Assembly: GCA_029555415.1 (NCBI GenBank)
Contig: JAKPSI010000127.1
Span: 1 to 37,844, forward strand
DNA from: Bacteroidota bacterium
GTDB lineage: Bacteria; Bacteroidota; Bacteroidia; Chitinophagales; Chitinophagaceae
Reading direction: 5' to 3'
DNA: 37,844 nt
The first letter of the stretch is position 1, and each line of letters starts with the position of its first letter. The notes under the pieces are model-generated. The model saw only the letters and a program-made list of their open reading frames with translations, was not told where the DNA came from and ran no database searches. Positions 33,305 to 37,844 of this stretch are shown here, one piece after another. The translations under genes were made by a program, and so were the position numbers.

Positions 33305-34744
33305 TCAGATATTCTTTGATTGAAGGATCGCCGGATGCGTATGCGCCGTCTTCATCACCAGTTCCCCGAATAAAGTGTTGGCCCATGCGAACCATTTACG
33401 GCTGAATTTGGATGCATCATCCTTATGGAATGATTCATGCATGAATCCGGTGCCACCATGGGTCGCTTTCAGATCATGCAGGCTTTGTCTGATATCCTCC
33501 GGACTCACAGCGGTCAGGGCTTTCATCGTGATGCTGAGCGGCCAGATCATATTCAGTCCGGCATGCGGACCGCCAATACCCGCTGCTGCCTTGCCTTTGA
33601 AGAAGAACGGATTGTGTTCACTCCATACCAGCTTGCGTGTGTTCAGATATACAGGATCGGTATTCTTTACCGCATCGAGATAAGGCAACGCCAGCAGACT
33701 GGGCACATTCGCGTCATCCATCAGGTTATAACTTCCATATCCGTTCACTTCATACGCGTATACTTTTCCAATACCGGGATACGTGACCGTTGCATATTTC
33801 TTCAGAGCCTCATTCACTTCATCTGCCAGTAAAGTGCAACGCAGCGCCAGCGCGTCATTTTTCTTCACCGCATGCAGGATCTCCGCGGCCTGGCGTAATG
33901 AAACCACGGCGAAGAAGTTGGAAGGGATGAGGAAAGGATAGATCGTCGCGTCATCACTGGGCCGGAACATGGAACAGATCAGTCCTACCGGTTTCACCGG
34001 ATAACCATAACCACCTAATGGCACTCCATCGGTGGCCCAGGCGGTGGTACGCTGAAAAGTATAAGGCCCTTCATTTTCCTTGCGTTGCTGTGCTTTGAAT
34101 GTTTCTACGGTCAGTTCTATCGTATGTTCCCAGTCGGCATCAAAAACAGAAGTATCACCACTGGTTTTCCAGTAACCATGTGCCAGACGGATCGGATAAC
34201 ATAATGAATCGATCTCCCATTTGCGCTCATGTATACCCGGTTTCATATCCGTAATATCCGTTGCCTTCCATTCACTCACCTTGCTGGCATCTTTATAGAA
34301 TGCATTCGCATAAGGATCGAGGATGATATTCTTTTTTTGACGATTGATCACGCCGGCGATCAGCCGGCGCAGGCCATCATCTTCTTTAATGAGCGAAAGA
34401 TAGGGCCACACCTGCGCGGTGCTGTCGCGTAACCACATCGCGTCGATATCACCCGTGATCACATAGGTATCAGGTTTTCCGCCTTCGGAACTAAAGTCAA
34501 CGGTCGTGTCCAGTGTATTGGGGAAACAGTTCCCGAACAACCAGCTCAGTTCCGGATCCGCGATCTGTTTCTGGATGCGTACGATCGCTGCTTCCACTGC
34601 TTCACTGCTGAATTTCCGGTCAGCCAGTGGCGGGCGTTTGGATTCAAATCCTGTTGAACCCGCGGCGAACAACCGCTGAGGGCCTAAAGCCACTGCTGCG
34701 GATAAGATACCGGTTTGCTGTATGAACTTCCTGCGTGATTGCAT
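33305..34744 (-). CDS. GH125 exo-alpha-1,6-mannosidase with Tat signal
   Basis: The 479-residue inverting exo-mannosidase should cleave alpha-1,6-linked mannose from N-glycans or the mannan backbone. The N-terminus SRRKFIQQTGILSAAVAL is a twin-arginine signal, so export would be in the folded state. GH125 landmarks include GDIDAMWLRDSTAQVWPY (98-115), EIDSLCYP, the acid-bearing FRPSDDATIYPF with D264/D265, MDDANVPSLLALPYL (342-356) and the base candidate E437 in GTGFMHESFH. Assignment of acid and base follows the Clostridium perfringens enzyme as I remember it. It is encoded 3 bp after the GH92 gene. Confidence 0.93.
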   Translation of the reverse strand: MQSRRKFIQQTGILSAAVALGPQRLFAAGSTGFESKRPPLADRKFSSEAVEAAIVRIQKQIADPELSWLFGNCFPNTLDTTVDFSSEGGKPDTYVITGDIDAMWLRDSTAQVWPYLSLIKEDDGLRRLIAGVINRQKKNIILDPYANAFYKDASKVSEWKATDITDMKPGIHERKWEIDSLCYPIRLAHGYWKTSGDTSVFDADWEHTIELTVETFKAQQRKENEGPYTFQRTTAWATDGVPLGGYGYPVKPVGLICSMFRPSDDATIYPFLIPSNFFAVVSLRQAAEILHAVKKNDALALRCTLLADEVNEALKKYATVTYPGIGKVYAYEVNGYGSYNLMDDANVPSLLALPYLDAVKNTDPVYLNTRKLVWSEHNPFFFKGKAAAGIGGPHAGLNMIWPLSITMKALTAVSPEDIRQSLHDLKATHGGTGFMHESFHKDDASKFSRKWFAWANTLFGELVMKTAHTHPAILQSKNI

Positions 34745-34747
34745 AAA

Positions 34748-37042
34748 TTATTTGTTTGCTGAGTAGGAATAAGGGAATGCAGCCGGCTTTGTGCCGCGCT
34801 GTGTATTCGGAGCGGGTGACATCATGTAACTGATCACGCCGCCTTTCTGGATCGCGCCATGTTCAATGAAATTCTTACTGACTTCCACACCGTTCCATTT
34901 CATGCTGCTCACATACCTGTTCTGGACACTGTTGGCCGGGGCATTGATGCGAAGGGTCTTTCCGTTCTCCAGATGCAGACGAACATCCCTGAATAATGGG
35001 GCTCCTGTTACATACTGGTCCGTACCCGGACAAACGGGATAGAAACCCATGGCCGAGAATATGTACCAGGCAGAGGTCTGGCCATTGTCCTCATCGCCGC
35101 AATAGCCGTCGGGCGTGGGTTTGTACAGGCGATTCATTACTTCACGGGTCCAGTATTGTGTCTTCCAGGGCTGGCCCGCATAATTGTACAGATAGATCAT
35201 GTGCTGGATGGGCTGGTTACCATGTGCATACTGCCCCATGTTCATGATCTGCATCTCACGGATCTCATGGATCGTGAAGCCGTAATAACTGTTATCGAAT
35301 AAAGGCGGCATGCTGAAAACAGAATCGAGCATATTGCAGAACACCTGATCCCCGCCCATCAGGTTCACCAGTCCGCGGATATCATGGAACACACTCCAGC
35401 TGTAATGCCAGCCATTGCCTTCCGTGAATGAATCACCCCATTTGAGCGGATTATACGGCGTCTGGAATGTGCCATTCGCTTTCTTACCCCGCATCAGTTT
35501 CGTTTCGGGATCGAAGAGTTTTTTATAATTCATCATGCGCTGCTCCAGCAGATCGATCTCCGCCTGCGGACGTTTCAGCGCTTTGGCCAGTTGCCAGATC
35601 GTGAAATCATCATAACAATATTCCAGCGTGCGTGCGGCGTTTTCATTGATGCCTGCATCCGTGGGTACATAGCCCAGTTCATTGTACAACTTCACGCCTT
35701 TGCGGCCCACTGCACTATTGGGACCCTCATTGTTGGCACCATGCTGCAGCGCTTCATAAAGTATTTCAATATCATAGCCGCGGAGTCCTTTCATGTAAGC
35801 ATCCACAACGATGGATGCGGAATTATTGCCCACCATCACATCACGGTAGCCCGGGCTTGACCACTCGGGCAGGAAACCGCCTTCCTTATAATCATTGATC
35901 AGGCCTTCCTGCATTTCCTTGTTGATGGAAGGATAAAGCAGATTGAGCAAGGGATACAATGCGCGGAACGTGTCCCAGAAGCCGGTTCCGGCATACATAT
36001 ACCCGGGTAACACTTTACCATTGTAAGGACTGTAATGCACCACCTTTCCGGAAGCATCGATCTCATAATGTTTTTGCGGAAAACAAACCGTGCGGTAGAG
36101 GCATGAATAGAATGTACGGATCTGGTCTTCTGTTCCACCTGCCACTTCTACACGTGACAAGGTCGTATTCCATGCGGCCTTTGATGCTGAAACCGTTTCC
36201 TGGAATGAAGCCTTACCCACCTCACGTTCAAGGTTGAGCGCTGCCTGTTCCGGACTGATGAATGAAGAAGCAACTTTCACATGGATCATCTCCCCTTTTG
36301 AGGTACGGAATCCAACGATCGCTCCTGCATGACCCGCAGTTTGCTCCAGTGTATTTTTCACCAGCACACTGTCGTGCCAGGTATCAGCGCTCACGAAATC
36401 ATGATCGAACTGCAGGATGAAGTAGTTCTTAAAATTAGCGGGTACGCCCCCACTGTTGCGGGTACTGTATCCGGTGACCGTGCGTTTGGCAGGGTCGATC
36501 TTTACGGAAGAACCTTTTTCAAATGCATCGATGACGATATAGGACTGATCATTCTTCGGAAAGGTGAACTGAAAACTGGCCGCGCGTTCGGTTGCTGACA
36601 ATTCCGCTTTCACATCATAATCGGCCAGATAAACACTGTAATAATAAGGAGTGACCGTTTCAGCCTTATGGCTGAACCAGCTGGCGCGCTCATTCTCATC
36701 GAACGCGGGCTTACCGGTAACCGGCATGATGGAGAACACACCATAATCATTCATCCAGGGAGAAGGCTGGTGCGTTTGTTTGAAACCACGGATCTTTTCC
36801 GCAGTGTATGTGTACATCCAGCCGTCGCCATTGCGACCGGTCTGAGGCGACCAGAAATTCATGCCCCAGGGGCGGGCGATAGCGGGATAGGTATTGCCAT
36901 TCGACAAACTATACAGGGACTGTGTGCCCATCAGCGGGTTGACATGATCCACCACTGAACGGGTCGTTTGCTGACCTTTCATTTCAGAAAGCATTCCCAG
37001 CATCAACGCAACCCATAAACCTGACCGCAGTATATGTCTCAT
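34748..37042 (-). CDS. GH92 alpha-mannosidase, complete copy
   Basis: The 764-residue calcium-dependent exo-mannosidase has a signal peptide (1-23, ending MKGQ) and an N-terminal beta-sandwich starting VVDHVNPLMGTQ. The (alpha/alpha)6 domain includes AGTGFWDTFRALYPL, the acid candidate E541 in EGNGWHYSW, and the acidic cluster D650-E651-D652 in CGDEDNGQTSAWYIFSAMGFYPV, quoted in parts. The motif after the second helix hairpin reads YAHGNQPIQHMIYLYNYAG, whereas the neighbouring paralogue has QGNEPNHHIPYLY, so substrate contacts may differ. It begins 7 bp after the first GH92 copy ends. It probably acts on alpha-1,2/1,3-mannosides, but linkage cannot be read from sequence. Confidence 0.93.
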   Translation of the reverse strand: MRHILRSGLWVALMLGMLSEMKGQQTTRSVVDHVNPLMGTQSLYSLSNGNTYPAIARPWGMNFWSPQTGRNGDGWMYTYTAEKIRGFKQTHQPSPWMNDYGVFSIMPVTGKPAFDENERASWFSHKAETVTPYYYSVYLADYDVKAELSATERAASFQFTFPKNDQSYIVIDAFEKGSSVKIDPAKRTVTGYSTRNSGGVPANFKNYFILQFDHDFVSADTWHDSVLVKNTLEQTAGHAGAIVGFRTSKGEMIHVKVASSFISPEQAALNLEREVGKASFQETVSASKAAWNTTLSRVEVAGGTEDQIRTFYSCLYRTVCFPQKHYEIDASGKVVHYSPYNGKVLPGYMYAGTGFWDTFRALYPLLNLLYPSINKEMQEGLINDYKEGGFLPEWSSPGYRDVMVGNNSASIVVDAYMKGLRGYDIEILYEALQHGANNEGPNSAVGRKGVKLYNELGYVPTDAGINENAARTLEYCYDDFTIWQLAKALKRPQAEIDLLEQRMMNYKKLFDPETKLMRGKKANGTFQTPYNPLKWGDSFTEGNGWHYSWSVFHDIRGLVNLMGGDQVFCNMLDSVFSMPPLFDNSYYGFTIHEIREMQIMNMGQYAHGNQPIQHMIYLYNYAGQPWKTQYWTREVMNRLYKPTPDGYCGDEDNGQTSAWYIFSAMGFYPVCPGTDQYVTGAPLFRDVRLHLENGKTLRINAPANSVQNRYVSSMKWNGVEVSKNFIEHGAIQKGGVISYMMSPAPNTQRGTKPAAFPYSYSANK

Positions 37043-37049
37043 TTGTTTC

Positions 37050-37844
37050 TTATTTAGTTTTTTGAACCGGCAGATCCTGTGGCGGCCGGTTTTCCGGAGC
37101 CACGCCCCAAACAGCTGATGGTTTCGGCCCCATCTTCAGTACCAGTGTACCTCCCTGCCGGATCATGGCATGGGTGATGTATGATTTGTTCCAGGGCTTG
37201 CCATTCCACAACGCTCCCTGAATATAGATATTCGTTTTACTGTTTTGCATGACCTGCAGGCGGAAGGCTTTCCCACCGGTATTCGGGATGACGGCCTCAT
37301 TCACGGAAGGGCTGCCCAAAACATAAATGCCGTTAGCCGGATTCACCGGATAAAAACCCATAGCGGAGAGTACATACCAGGCAGACATCTGTCCCAGATC
37401 TTCATTCCCGCACAATCCATTCGGTTTATCCGTATAAAAGGTATCCACGATCTGACGGATGCGCTGTGCAGTTTTCCAGGGCTCACCCGCATAGGCATAT
37501 AAATAAGGTATGTGGTGATTGGGTTCATTGCCCTGTGCATACAATCCGATCAGTCCGCTGATATCCGGAGAAGCTTCATCACCCATCTCCGCTTTGGTGC
37601 TGAACAAGGCATCCAGTTTTTTAATGAAGGGTTTTTCACCACCGAACAATCCGATCAGTCCGTAAGGATCCTGCGGCACCAGCCAGGTGTATTGCCAGCT
37701 GTTCCCTTCCGTGTAATCATCATGCCGGTGAGAAGACAACATCGGATCGAAAGGTACGTGCCAGCTGCCATCGATCATTTTCCCGCGCATGAATTGTGTG
37801 TTATGATCGAAATATTCACGGTACAGTTGCGCGCGTTTACTGAA
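37050..37844 (-). CDS. GH92 alpha-mannosidase, N-terminus off window
   Basis: An open frame enters from the right edge and ends at 37050, giving 264 residues of the C-terminal part. It carries the conserved GH92 core: EGNSWQYTW with the acid candidate, QGNEPNHHIPYLYAYAGEPW in the substrate-binding region, and CGNEDLGQMSAWYVLSAMG with the acidic base cluster. It ends with the small beta domain (WNGKPWNKSYITHAMI) and a proline-rich tail. It is only moderately similar to the complete copy downstream, so this is an old duplication or separate acquisition. The operon promoter, and any SusC/SusD or regulator genes, must lie further right. Confidence 0.93.
   Translation of the reverse strand, partial: FSKRAQLYREYFDHNTQFMRGKMIDGSWHVPFDPMLSSHRHDDYTEGNSWQYTWLVPQDPYGLIGLFGGEKPFIKKLDALFSTKAEMGDEASPDISGLIGLYAQGNEPNHHIPYLYAYAGEPWKTAQRIRQIVDTFYTDKPNGLCGNEDLGQMSAWYVLSAMGFYPVNPANGIYVLGSPSVNEAVIPNTGGKAFRLQVMQNSKTNIYIQGALWNGKPWNKSYITHAMIRQGGTLVLKMGPKPSAVWGVAPENRPPQDLPVQKTK

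Overview
The window looks like chromosomal DNA from a member of the Bacteroidota, probably the Chitinophagaceae. The support is TonB-dependent receptors, an outer-membrane barrel of the DUF6089 type, lipoprotein RND adaptor and outer-membrane components, a cluster of mannan-active glycoside hydrolases, and -7 promoter boxes of the form TAnnTTTG. The genus call is inference. Nothing points to a phage, plasmid or insertion sequence.

Left part (1-7.3 kb, minus strand). A DinB-like gene is cut by the window edge. It is followed by a secreted GH27 alpha-galactosidase, a small protein with two CxxC pairs, and gpsA with two tiny membrane ORFs downstream. A 530-bp repeat-rich gap holds a heptanucleotide array and a REP-like duplicated element. 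Next come an orphan HlyD/MacA-type adaptor and a TolC-type channel, which form one operon with a clear terminator.

Middle part (7.4-16.2 kb). An amino-acid permease and a Cys/Met-type PLP enzyme are adjacent and co-directional. They are divergent from a TonB receptor with a good Bacteroidota promoter. That receptor converges with, and overlaps by 4 bp, a DUF6089-type barrel gene. A textbook cobalamin riboswitch precedes btuB, and a MarC-family membrane gene follows. A tRNA-Arg(CCG) lies between two pairs of opposed heptanucleotide-repeat blocks.

16.3-22.0 kb (minus strand) is a complete tripartite RND exporter, ordered adaptor, pump, outer-membrane factor.

22.2-37.8 kb (minus strand, right edge open) is a tightly packed operon for alpha-mannan or high-mannose glycan use. 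In transcription order it encodes GH92 (partial), GH92, Tat-type GH125, a CBM9-like protein, a ROK kinase/type I phosphomannose isomerase fusion, a sugar porter, a GH38-type alpha-mannosidase and a GH2 beta-mannosidase-like enzyme, then a terminator. Inferred flow: the exo-mannosidases release mannose, the porter imports it, and the fusion protein phosphorylates and isomerises it to fructose 6-phosphate. No SusC/SusD pair or endo-mannanase is in the window; these may lie beyond the right edge. The most unusual items are the kinase-isomerase fusion and the 35-bp heptad blocks around the tRNA.
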